Origin: Emydura subglobosa
Taxonomy: Eukaryota; Chordata; Testudines; Chelidae
Direction of reading: 5' to 3'
Assembly: GCA_007922225.1 (NCBI GenBank)
Contig: ML679974.1
Span: 2,221,105 to 2,285,104, forward strand
DNA: 64,000 nt
Below the pieces are notes generated by a model. The model worked only from the letters and a program-made list of their open reading frames with translations. It was not told the origin of the DNA and ran no database searches. Of this stretch, positions 36,301 to 47,058 are shown piece by piece; position 1 is the first letter of the stretch; each line of letters begins with the position of its first letter. The position numbers were made by a program, and so were the translations under genes.

Positions 36301-39300
36301 AGTGACAATGAGACATTGCAGAAGTTGAAACAACTGGCTTTCCACATTAACAAGTTAAGGCAGTGGTTCTCAACCTTTCCAGAATACTGTACCCCCTTTA
36401 GGAGTCTGATTTGTCTTGTGTATCCCAAGTTTCACTTTACTTAAAAACAACTTGTTTACAGAATCAGACATAAAAATACAAAAGTGTCACAGCACACTGT
36501 TACTGAAATATTGCTTATTTTCTCATTTTTACCATGTAATTTACTTACATTTCAGTGTAGAGTATATAGAGCAGTATGAACAAATTACTGTATGAAATTT
36601 TAGTTTGTACTGACTTCGCTAGTGCTCCAAATATCTAGGTGAGTTGATATACCCCCTGGAAGATCTCTGTTTACCCCCAGGGATATAGGTACCCCTGGTT
36701 GAGAACCATTGGGTTAGGTTTTTGATGCCAGGAAAGGTTGGGGAGGTATTCTGGATTTTGGTATCCAGGATGCACTGGAGGCTTTTGGTAGTAGATAGAG
36801 AGTGCACCTTTTTCCCCAGTCTCTTCTGGGCAGACATTCCTTTAAATTCTGGGGGTGAGATGGGATTAGAATTCATCATCCCCAGCCTGGCACACCTTGA
36901 TAGCAAGTAGGTGCCAGCTGCACCCTGTCAATACCCCCAAGAATGATAGATTTATTAGCCTGCTATTTCTGCTAAAATTTTTAACAATGAAATAGCTATT
37001 GTTGAAATTTTAATTTGTCAGACTTCAGAGCCAACATTCCAGTGAAATGATTGGGAACTGATCACTTTTATCTGGTTTTTCAGACTTAACACACACCTAA
37101 ACCTGTCTGTGATTGCTGCTAAAATTGTGTGGAAATGGTTGTAATGAAGGGGTTTATGATTGCTGGCTGGGTAGTGACATTCCTTGGTAAACTTGCTTCA
37201 TAATTCAGTGGTCTTCCGTCCTAATAATGTGTCCATAGCCAGAAAGCCACCAAAACCAAATCCCTGTTGATGGAAGTGGTTGGTGGGTTTGACTATGAAC
37301 TCAGTTAATGTCTGAGAACTCACAGTACATGCGCTCTAGACCCCGATGACAGGTCCTCCAGCAAAACCAGAGAGAAACAGACTTGGCATCTGGCATTTCT
37401 AAATTAAAAAACAAGCAAAAATCCTTTAAACTCTCCACTTCTGCAGATTTTCAGATCTATTCATTATAAAGAAGCAAAACAAGATCTAAGCCCAACTCAA
37501 TCCTTTGTATGTCATCTTTATGTGTTATGGGGATTGGCCTCTGTTGTTGGCTTGTATATTACCAGGAGATTTGATAGTTCTGTAATACTCAACTCAGGTC
37601 TAAGCCACCGAAGAGAGATGAAAAAGAGCGGAAGAGACGGAGTCCATCACCCAGACCTACCAAAGTGCATGTTGGGAGACTCACCAGAAATGTGACCAAG
37701 GTAATGGCCTGTCCCTCTTTAGCCTTGAGTTATCACATCTTGGGGAGAGTGACAGGTTTTTAAATAGAAACAGTTTGTTACTAGGCTGCAGTCAAGTGTC
37801 ACTGTACTGGAAGTTCTTACATTATCCGTATGCAAGGTTGAGGTGCATTGGCAGACGTGTGTGTGGGGCGGGAATTTGCATGGCAACTGATCATATACTT
37901 GGCTTAAGCCAAGAACAATCAATCCATGCCAGGGTATGGTTCTCAGAAAGACCTATATGCCATTTCCCAGATCTAGTGCCCTGTGCTCTCAAGCATGGGA
38001 CTTGGATTTAAATGCTGTACTTGGTTTCCTGCTTCTCTAGCGGGGTGTTGTGTAGCTTACATTTGTCTTGGTTTGAAGATGAAGAGCAGCTGATCACTTC
38101 ATTGAAAAATAACTGGAGGCCAGCTGAGAATGTCATCAATGGATCTGCAGGGAGTGGTGCTTAGTTCAGTCCTCCTTGTTAGATGATGGTTCCGGTGAGG
38201 TGTGAAGCCTTTGTAGAGGGAACATGTAACTACATGATGCTATATAAATGATCCTTTATGTAAAAGAAAGAAAATACATCTGTGTGGGCATGAGTGTTTG
38301 ACCCTAGACAGAGAGCCCCTCTCCTTGCCATCTCCCACATAAACTTCTGATTTCATTACCTTTCATCCCTGACCAGTTCATCACAGCCTAGATTCTCTGG
38401 CCTTTTTTGAGGAAGGTAGTCAGTAGACATCTATCTGGGGCTTGGGAATCTTGTGGAAGAAACTGTGAATAGGCAGCAATAGGGGGCTCGTGGGAATTCA
38501 AACTATATCTAGATCAGTGTTTCTTAACCTGGGGTTTTAGAGGGGTCGCAAGTGCAGAGCTGGTATTGGGGGTGGCAAGAAAGGCAATTGCCTGGAGCCA
38601 CAGGGGCGCCATGAAACTAAGTTACATGCCTCAGCCCCGTGGGGGTGGGACTCAGGCTTCAGGGGTACAGTAGTTTGGAAAGGTTAAGAACCACTGATCT
38701 AGATCCAGCTAATAAGATTGGTTTTCCTTGAGGTTGGTATTGGTTTTTGACCTTGTATTGGGTATGCCTCCAATTCAGCTTTTCTGAGCAATACCAGTTG
38801 TTAAAGTGGTAATTGGCACTGTCCTTAAGCATCACTATTTCTCTCCAGGATCACATCATGGAAATATTTTCCACTTATGGGAAGATTAAAATGATTGACA
38901 TGCCAGTCGACAGGCTAAATCCACATCTCTCCAAGGGCTATGCCTATGTGGAGTTTGAGAATCCAGATGATGCTGAGAAGGCACTAAAGCACATGGATGG
39001 AGGTAGGTATATTGTGCAAGGAAACCAGCAGGGCCAATAGAAATCCATGGAGGATGTGAGTTAAAAGGAGCAGTGTCCCTGAGTTGCCAGTGATTTCTAC
39101 AATCCCACTTGCTTAATTTTTTCCCAGATGTCTTTCCTTCCTCTGTTGCTGGGCGACAGACTCACACAAACAAGGGAAACTGACCATACAGGGGAAACAG
39201 CCAAACTGACCTTACATAAAGCACTGTCCCAAAAAGTAAAATGATGCCCCCTGCAAAAAAAAAAAACCTCTTATCTTTGTTAAATCAATGTTGATGTCGT

Positions 39301-42300
39301 CAGAATAGTAGGTTCTAAACCTTTCATACTTTTAGGCAGAAGTGATTTTTAAGTTGACTGTCTGAATTGCTCAAGGTGACACAGTGAGTCAATGGCAAAG
39401 TAGGGGAGAGAATCTAGACCTCTTGATTCTTGCTTTAACCACTGTGCCATGAATGCTCCAAACAGCAGCCTTGAGAGGATTGAAGTATGTAGCTGGAGTG
39501 CAGTAGTGCTGTATGTAGCGCACTGGTGCTGGAAATTTTTAGCAAATTCTTTCTAACTCTAAACAGGACAAATTGATGGTCAGGAAATCACTGCCACAGC
39601 TGTACTGGCACCTCGGCCTAGATTGCCTCCCAGGCGCTTTAGCCCACCAAGGAGGATGCTGCCACCACCACCAATGTGGCGTAGGTCGCCACCTCGCATG
39701 AGGAGAAGGTGAGCCATATTTTATGAAGTGCTGTAGAAGTGTGTAAGCAAAACAGGGCTGTGATCATGTTTAATTCCTGGAACCAAGCATCTTGTCTGCC
39801 ACAGATTTCATCATTTGTAACTTTGCCTCCCCGGGCTTGATTTCAGCCAACCTGTTAAACTTGGAGACTGAGCATCTCCACTCCTGGTTTAGTAAACACA
39901 GATTCTTAAAGATCTATTAGAAGCTGCTGTCACCACTATGGGACGTGATGCGGGATCTTTACTGGATCCTGCCCAGAACAGCTTCAGAGGTTTTGAGACA
40001 CCTTTTTTCTTTATACACTGTGGCCGATGGCCAGCTCCCCTCTAGTGGATCCCGTGCTTTGCTCCTGTTGGGGCCAGGAAAGTGCCCGTCACCCTGTCTT
40101 CCCTGGGGAAGGGGGGGTAGGGACCCGGGCCCACCCGCTCCTCCGGGTCCCAGCCCAGGGGCCCTATGAACCGCAGCGGTATACTGCTGGCTCACTATTG
40201 TTTGAGCTGCAGCCTCTTCCCCTGGGCTACTTTCCCCCCTCAGTCCTTCTGGCCTCTCAGGCCCTATGTTCTTGCTGCCCCGTGCTGGGCTCAGTGCCTC
40301 CTTTTGGGGTTTCTCCGCTCTCCCACACTCTGCTACTTCGGTCTGTTACTTCGCCTCGCCTCGCCTCGCTCCACACAGCGCAATACCTCTGCTCCTTCCA
40401 ACTTGTGCACTGTGTGTTTGGGGCGGACCCCTTTTATGGAGCACCTGGCTGATCACTAATTGGCCTCAGCTGGCTCCTAATTGCCCCCTCATGACTCCAA
40501 TTAGGCTACAGGGAATAAAGCCCTGATCATCCTGGGGCTGATATACCTCCCTTCGTGTATTCTCCTGCTATCCTCTGCCCTTGATATATCACAACACTAA
40601 GGACTAAAACTTAGATTGACCTAGCTATATTGCTCAGGGTTATGAAGAATGTCATGCCCTGTGTGACATAGCTATGTCAACCTAACCCCCAGTGGAGATG
40701 CAGCTAGGTTGACAGAATTCTTCTGTTGACCTCGCTACCGCTTCGGAAAAAACTCTTCTACTGATGTAGGAAGTTTCTGTGCTGAAAGTGTGTGGTAGTT
40801 GTGCTGTTGTAGTGTAGACATACCCTAGACCTCAGTCAAAATGATATAAGATCCATGGTATATCCGTCATCCACCAAACACTGCTTATTAATATCCTTCA
40901 GAAGGTTTGCTCTTGTATTTTCCCTCCTTCATTTAGTCTCTGTCCTTCCCTAATTTTTGTACCAGGTTAGTTCATCTGATTTGTATAACCCTCTTGGGCC
41001 TTGTTAAGACAATATGGTTGAAACCATGCAGTCAACATTCTGTTAAACATAGTGATGGCTACTACACTTTTGACAATAGTGTTGACCAAACTTTTAAGCT
41101 TGACTATCTGTTTCTTTATAGTTGGGATTCTTGAGAGTCATATTCTATAAACACTTTATCTGCATCTCAAAGTCAGCTTTCTGTGTTTTGGCAATGGGAG
41201 AAAAGACATACATAGCAGACTAAGGAGAATCTGATGTATGATTAATTTGTTAACTTTTGGCTATCTCCATTTCTTTCCAACATGTTGGAAATCCCTTATG
41301 CATTATGGTATAAAGTTTGACGCTAACTTAAATGGTCCCTCACTGTTTTTAACTGTATAGCCTTATATCTGCTGTATATAAACAAGACAGACTGAAACTC
41401 TGTAGGAAGTGCTCTTTGATATTTAAGAGATACCAGCTGCTAGTGGCTGTCATTTTGAGCTCCTAGCACAGCTGCATTTTGGAATGTCTGATTATTTACT
41501 TACCAACAATTAGGTTTTAGTGAATCCTCAGAATAAAAATCCTTTCTTCTTGACTTTAAGTTCATGGTATCTTCTTGTTTTGTGCTTCCCATTAATGCAA
41601 ATACAGGTCCTATGGAATCAGTTAAGATTATTGGCATTGTAGTCTAGGCTCTGTCCTTCTTTCTATTTAAGGGAGAATTCCCTGAAGTTGCAGTGTGACA
41701 AACTTGGCTTGTTTTTGTTTAACACTCTGGGCCAGACGGGCTGTACGGCTGTTGGTAGTATTGGCACTGGAGTACCTGTCTCCCTGGATTTCCAGGTTCA
41801 ATGCCAGTAGGGTCAACTTAACTTTGTTCTTCTGTGGAGTATACATTGAGTATAGTGGTCTTTACTTGGTTGGTGCCGTGGACTCAGAGCGGCCTGAAAG
41901 GCCTTAGCTTTAGGAGTGTGGGTTTCTGGAAGCAGAGGAATTGCCTCAACCGAGGGTGACCGAACAAGAATTCAAACAGGGCTTTAGCTGAAGCAATATA
42001 ACTCATTTATTTTTAGTCAGTAATATTAGATAAAGTGCATAAATGTAGATAATACAAACGTGAAACCAAAGAAAGATACAAAGGCCTAGTATTTTCCTAT
42101 GCATGCATTCATTCCTTACTGTGCACAATCCTACTTTTAGTCATTTTATGTTTGCAGACAGATGGTCGTTTGCAAACTCCCAATTATTCCAGAGTTTGCA
42201 GACAGATGGTCGCTTGTAAACTCTTAGCTATTTCAATATTTACAGACAGGTGGTCGTTTATAAATCCTTCGCTATCTTAAAGCAAGTGTACTCTCATACA

Positions 42301-43855
42301 TTACCAAAAAAAAGTGCTTCTGTTGCTAAGCCCCTTGCGCCAAGTCAACTCTAAGTAGTATAGCAGTCCCTTGGATGCTGTTGGTTCATAGAAGGGCTCA
42401 GTCCAGCTACCGAGGATCCCAGCGAGCTGCAGTCCAAAGTGCAACTGATTTTTGGGGGTTTAAATAACCTCAAGCTGACCAAGGTGACAACTTCACTTGT
42501 CAGCTTAATTAATAAATTGTAACAAGTTTACTTGTCACTTTAAACTGACCAAACTGACAAGTTGTCACTTGCCTCAGCATGTGACATAATTCAGTAACAT
42601 TTCTGATCAATTTGTTCTTGCACATGTTGTCACCCCATGTGACATAATTTAGCAACATTAAATTTCTAGTTGTCACTCCAGCCAGATGTGGTCAGCATTC
42701 GTTCTCCTGTCTGCCCTCTATCTGTGCTGTGCTAGCGTCCTGACAGCCCTTATTAGGTCCTTTCAGCCCTTTTTCCAAACTCTAAACTTTTCTATTCTAT
42801 CTTAGAACAGTTCCAGAGGGGTAGCTGTGTTAGTCTGTATACAGCAAAAACAACGAGAGTTCTGTGGCACTTAAAAGACTAACAAATTTATTTTTTGTAG
42901 GCATAAGATTTCGTGAGACTCAGCTCACTTCGTCAGATGCAGAGGTAGAACGATGCAGTCAATAGGAAACACAGATATACAAGTGCATAGAGAACAATGG
43001 GGGAGGTGGATGAAAGTCTGGTACTTCAGGGCTAATGACAGTCATTGAGTAGGAGGTGAGAATGGGTGAGCAAAGCAATTACCTTTTGTAATGAGAGAGC
43101 CATTCCAATGTTATTTTTTAACTTAAATCCTATATGACTAAATATTGTACCTTTTTATAATTCCAATGGGTCTCTTATTACAAGAGGTAATTGCTTTGCT
43201 CACCCATTCTCACCTCCTACTCAATGATTATCATTAGCCCTCAAGTGGCTTTCATCCACCTCCCCTATTGTTCGCTATGCACTTGTATATCTGTTTCTTA
43301 TTTACTGTATCATTCTACCTCTGCATCTGATGAAGTGAGCTGAGTCTCACGAAAGCTTATGCCTACAAAAATTAAATTTGTTAGTCTTTAAAGTGCCACA
43401 GAACTCTTGTTGTTTTTATTCTATCTTAAAGCACAAATCCATTAACTATTCTTTTCATATTCTATGGGTGCATGGTCTTTCAGGTGAGAATTTAAAAGCC
43501 CAATGTCCAGTTTTTTCTCTGGGTAACAGGTGGCTTGCCATGATATCCTTGGTCAAAATATTCCCTCTCGCTGAGTTGTGTGCTGTTCATCTGCCTCTTT
43601 CCACTCCAGAGATGGATGCATTTCACTGGAGCTCTTTGTAGAAAGTGTTTTGGGATCCTTCTGGATAAAAGCTGCAAGGTAAGTGTTAAATCATTTAAAC
43701 CTGTTGTCCTTGTCTCCTAATGAAGCTTTTCTCCTCCTTCCTCTGGCAGGTCCAGGTCTCCAAGACGCAGATCCCCTGTTCGCCGACGGTCAAGATCCAG
43801 GTCTCCAGGCCGAAGACGTCATCGCAGCCGCTCCAGCTCAAACTCTTCACGATAA
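33395..43855 (+). CDS. RNPS1: RNA-binding protein with serine-rich domain 1 (exon-junction/ASAP-PSAP factor)
   Basis: Seven coding exons: 33395-33465, 33785-33940, 34259-34450, 37598-37700, 38849-39002, 39567-39708 and 43750-43855 (TAA). They join in frame with GT-AG introns to give 307 residues; human has 305. The start is MEFSGMKKKSLLG. The order is a Lys/Arg/Asp/Glu-rich N-terminus (about 24-68), a Ser tract with SRS and SGS repeats (about 75-135), a single RRM (about 162-241; RNP2 VHVGRL, RNP1 KGYAYVEF), then a Pro- and Arg/Ser-rich tail ending SSNSSR. RNPS1 binds the exon-junction complex with ACIN1 or PNN plus SAP18. It activates splicing and links to mRNA export, 3' processing and nonsense-mediated decay in the nucleus. 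Identity to human is high throughout, so the assignment is firm. The 5' UTR is split: 30.0 kb exon plus 33274-33394 (acceptor CACTAG). TELO2 follows in the same direction. Confidence 0.98.
34659..35402. mobile_element. Possible non-autonomous DNA element with C/G tract
   Basis: In an RNPS1 intron, ends resembling inverted repeats (AAGGATGTAAAAATTC... and, from the right, TAGGCATGTAACAGGATAAA) enclose tandem GTTAATGACTGAGTTACTC motifs near 34960-35050 and a long C tract (35185-35223). The minus strand of the C tract could form a G-quadruplex. The boundary and class are uncertain. Confidence 0.4.
36361..36711. mobile_element. hAT-type non-autonomous DNA transposon
   Basis: The left end CAGTGGTTCTCAACC and right end GGTTGAGAACCATTG are near-perfect inverted repeats. 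Flanks AGTTAAGG and GGTTAGGT look like a decayed 8-bp target duplication. It has no coding capacity and is intronic in RNPS1. Confidence 0.75.
38515..38696. mobile_element. hAT-type non-autonomous DNA transposon with intact 8-bp TSD
   Basis: Inverted ends CAGTGTTTCTTAACC and GGTTAAGAACCACTG. The 8-bp ATCTAGAT at 38507-38514 is repeated exactly at 38697-38704. The element is 182 bp, intronic in RNPS1, and of the same broad type as the one at 36361. Confidence 0.85.
39365..39460 (+). repeat. MIR-type SINE fragment
   Basis: GCTCAAGGTGACACAGTGAG and TTGCTTTAACCACTGTGCCA are typical of the old tRNA-derived MIR core. It is intronic in RNPS1. Confidence 0.65.
40018..40594. mobile_element. GC-rich repeat insert, possibly an LTR
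   Basis: About 575 bases, much more GC-rich than the intron around it, starting TGTGGCCGATGG and ending ATATCACAACA. The minus strand carries a TATA-like CATAAAAGGGG near 40435. CCTCG pentamers repeat near 40350. Long frames on the plus strand reflect composition. There is no clear target duplication. The class is inferred. Confidence 0.35.
40602..40825. mobile_element. Harbinger-type MITE fragment
   Basis: It ends TGTAGACATACC, the reverse complement of the GGTATGTCTACA terminus seen in other copies in this window. The internal GACATAGCTATGTC is palindromic. The left end is less clear. Confidence 0.5.
41874..43472 (-). mobile_element. Solo LTR, copy A, split by a later foldback insertion
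   Basis: Excluding the insert at 42805-43417 and one target-duplication copy, about 975 bases align along their whole length with the copy at 56123-57087. The ends are TGCC...TGCA. AATAAA on the minus strand near 42005 suggests minus orientation. Three diverged copies of a roughly 45-base unit containing CAGACAGATGGTCG lie at about 42150-42270. It is in the last RNPS1 intron and has no viral genes. Confidence 0.75.
42805..43417. mobile_element. 613-bp foldback insertion carrying a piece of RNPS1 3' UTR
   Basis: It is inserted into LTR copy A and flanked by an exact 11-bp duplication ATTCTATCTTA (42794-42804 and 43418-43428). The left arm 42846-43110 is the inverted complement of the right arm 43162-43417, with landmarks CACGAAAGCTTATGCC and CACCCATTCTCACCTCC. 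The arms are about 255-265 bases and mostly matching. The left side has about 40 extra bases (AGAGGGGTAGCTGTGTTAGT). The loop, 43111-43161, is nearly identical to 43877-43928, the start of the RNPS1 3' UTR, in the same orientation. The arm sequence is a common repeat in turtles; the loop content is not expected. Confidence 0.9.
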
Positions 43856-44860
43856 AGCAAAAGACTGGACAGCTTTTTATTTTTTTAACTTAAATCCCAT
43901 CAGACTAAATATTGTATCTTTTTATAATGGGCATGGGTAAGGGGAAGTGAGAAGTTGAAACCTGGCAGTGATGACAAACTAAAAGGAGGGTTTCCTGGCC
44001 AGTCGGCAATCTGTGCCCTGCAGCGTCTAGATTCCAGTCATTGAACGTAAATGTTTTAAAAGTAGCTTTGGTCTGAAGGCTGAAAATGTGGCATATTGTT
44101 TGCCAGACAAAGTACCAATAGCCTCTGCCCCTCCACTCAGTAGGCTGCTGCTTCGTGATTGTCAAAGGCTTAGCATGTCATGGAGAAAAAGCCAAGTACT
44201 GACTTATTTTGGGACCCATATGTAATAAGAGAATGGGGTGGAAGGGTTATATCCACCTCAAGGTTCCAGTGCAGATATTCAGAACTGGTGGTGCCCAAAC
44301 TTAAATATTGAGTTGTCATTCTGCCCCCATGTCCTGAATAGTGAGATCATAAATTTCTGTCTGCACAAAGAGGCAGGGTGCTGCAGATTAAACTCTTAGG
44401 TGACATTAATTATGATGGTTTTTGGCCAGTCCCACCGTGAGTCATCCACTGCATGTTAGAAACAGGCCAGGAATGAAAGGTCTATTTTGTAACTGCCCTC
44501 TTTAGGGATCCCCGTGCCCTTCCTGAAGGATTTTGGTACAAATTTTACACACAACTCCCCGTCAAATGGTGTAAATGCTTCCGCTTTTAGAAAACACCAC
44601 AAACTGGCCACAAAATATCAAAACCCCACCTTGCAGCAATGAAGAGAGGGGATGGTTTGAGTCTGACGCTTTTTGGATTAATTTGGGTAATCTTGAAAAA
44701 GGCAAGTAATTTACCGCCTATTGTTGTACAGTCAATCTATAAAGTTTGTGGGTTGTTGGTTTTTTTTTTTTTTTTTTATATAACTGTGTAGCACCTAGGT
44801 CATGTTGTGTTTTCACTTGTGTAGAATGACCATATTGAATAAATCAGAAGGTTTGGATTA
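43856..44860 (+). other. RNPS1: RNPS1 3' UTR with poly(A) signal
   Basis: It runs from the TAA at 43853-43855 to a canonical AATAAA at 44838-44843. A poly-T run lies near 44760-44777. The first 70 bases contain the segment copied into the foldback loop upstream. I see no coding exon. Confidence 0.85.
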
Positions 44861-45589
44861 AAGAATGTGCATTGGTTCCTTTCCTTTACCGTTAGCCTCC
44901 CCTGTACGTTGTGTCTAGAGGCAGTGAATAGAATAGCTCCTTTTATGCTAAGTTTTAAGATAAAATCTTTTCCACTTGAAGCTCACCCCTTCCAGCATTG
45001 TGTTACTGGCAATGGCAGCTGGCTGCTCAAGAGAAACAGTAATGGAGTTAATTTGAGCCACAGAACAGTGATGGAAACCTGAATGAGGCCACTGTGTGTG
45101 CACAGAGTAAAAATAAAGCAAGTGCAGGTTGAACTGCATTTTCTTTCCTTCTCTTCCCCTGCCATTCCAGCTTCCATCTGCAAGACTTGAGCAGGGATTC
45201 CCCTCTGTGCAGTTGTGGCAGAGAACATGTCACATTGCTACTAGTTTTTAAAGCAGGCTGACGCCACTCCTGAATTTCTACTATTATGGGTTAGAATCTG
45301 TGGGGAGACCCATGCTGTTCTCAGATGCCAAAGGAATCAGCCAGGTGGAATTCTAATCCCCTTCCCTTGCTCTTGAAAATCACTTATTGCTACCCTTTGC
45401 TGCCTGCCCCAGCAGCAGTGACACAGCCAGCGGGCACTATAGGAGGGCTTTGTGTGACTTGGAGGTCAATAGCGCTGACAAGCCAGTGCCTTTCAGTAAA
45501 AAAAACTTTTCTTCACAAAAAATAAGCTACTCTCTCAAGAACGGCTGACAGCCCCACTCATCTTCTCACCGCCCAATAACTGCGCAAGA

Positions 45590-46720
45590 GAGTGGGATGT
45601 GCTGCTGCTCAGGGTCAACGGGCAAGGGTGGGACGCAGTCGGACGTGCCTGAGGCTAGGGGGCGACAGCCTGCCCGACCGTGCTGCAGTAAGAGCCCCGT
45701 GGGCGAAAGGCGCCAGGAAGAGCCGTGGAAGAGGCAACAAAAGCTCCGCAGCAGCCGGGCGCTGGGAATCCGAGGACGCCCTGCGGCCCTGCCCCGGTGA
45801 CAAGGGGGCGCGTGCGCCGCTGTCACTCTAAGCAACAGGGTCGCTCTGTAGCCCCGCCCCGTTCGGCACGTGCAGTCCCTGGCCACACCGTGTCCCTCAC
45901 GGGCCTGGGCCTGTCTCCTGCGCCAGCAGCGCGGCAGAAACAACCGGGCCGGCCACGCTCGGGGCTAGGATGCCTGGTGCTCTGGCACCTGCAGCCCGGA
46001 GACCCGCCCGCCTCGGCCCCGAGCTGGAGCTGCCCCGCGCAGCCTCCTTAGCGCCGCTGTGACTCTCGGCTCGGGACGCCCCACGTGGGGTGTGGAGGTG
46101 GGACACAGACACTCCGCTCCCCCGTCACACCTGTTACTGTCTCTTTAAGGCGCACCCCGCAATGCATTGCGGCGTTACCGTCAGCGCCGGCTCAGAGTCA
46201 GCAGATTCGACACCCGTGGGCCGGGCCAGCTCGCGAGCGGCGAATCTGCGGCTAGGCTGGTGGTGACCGACCAAGACGGTGTCGTCGTGGGGCGCAGCAC
46301 GGAGGGGTGAGTCTGTCCCGGGGCGGCTGCGGGGAGACAGACCGCGACGCCTCGCCCCATGGCAGCCTCGCGCTGGACTGGGGCTATGGAGGCCCCGCCC
46401 CTGCCCGCGGCAGAGGGGGGCTGCGGAGCCGGGCAGCTGGAGGACCCCGGGCGGCGTCACCGGAGCGCGGGACGGGCGGGAGCGTGTGTCTGCGGGGCCT
46501 AGCCGCCCTGCCTCCCTCACCGTGTCCATCCGTCCGTCCGTGTGTCCCTGACGCGCGTGCGTGCAGCAGCAGCAGCAGCAGCAGCGCCTAGCACCCTGAG
46601 GCAGCCAGTGTGCGCACACGCGCGCAGCGCCTACTCCGGCCCTCTACGTGTACGGGGGAGGCGCCGGGGGGCGCCGAGCCTCCTTCAGCTCCTGCGCATA
46701 TAGCACCCACAGGGCTCGCG
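45590..46720 (+). promoter_or_regulatory. TELO2: TELO2 CpG-island promoter and first non-coding exon
   Basis: G+C- and CpG-rich. It includes an E-box CACGTG (46082-46087) and a perfect 16-base palindrome CCGCAATGCATTGCGG (46157-46172). A donor GAGG|GTGAGT follows with the exon ending at 46306. A (CAG)7 run lies at about 46564-46586. The next exon begins at 47038 after TTTGATCAG and carries the start codon at 47059. The exact transcription start is not visible; it is probably between 46150 and 46250. Confidence 0.75.
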
Positions 46721-47058
46721 TGCAGCACCTAGTGCCATGGGGCATTGATCTTAGTCAGCTGGTCCTGGTCCCTGCAGGGGGCTATTAAGTGCTATTGCAG
46801 TATGCATAAATTCTAATAATAATTAACTAATAATCCTCCAGCACTGGGTGGAGGCCTGCAGACCTGCCAGTTTATGTGGGAGTTTTGTGATGTGGGGAAA
46901 TCCCGCAAGTGGCTGGGCTGAGACTGCCAGACTCATCTCAAGTGCAGGCTAAGCAGAGTGCCCATTCAGAGGGATTGCAGTAGCCAGGTGTCTGAGTCCC
47001 ATCATTCTCTGCTTCATTTTTCCCTTTGTTTGATCAGTTCCAGAAGTGACTTTACCAA

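Noticed and set aside
40027..40526. Three overlapping long plus-strand frames
   Set aside because: They are open in all three frames at once, a composition effect of the GC-rich repeat insert within an RNPS1 intron.
45566..46619. Long frames on both strands in the TELO2 CpG island
   Set aside because: Same composition effect; TELO2 translation clearly starts at 47059.
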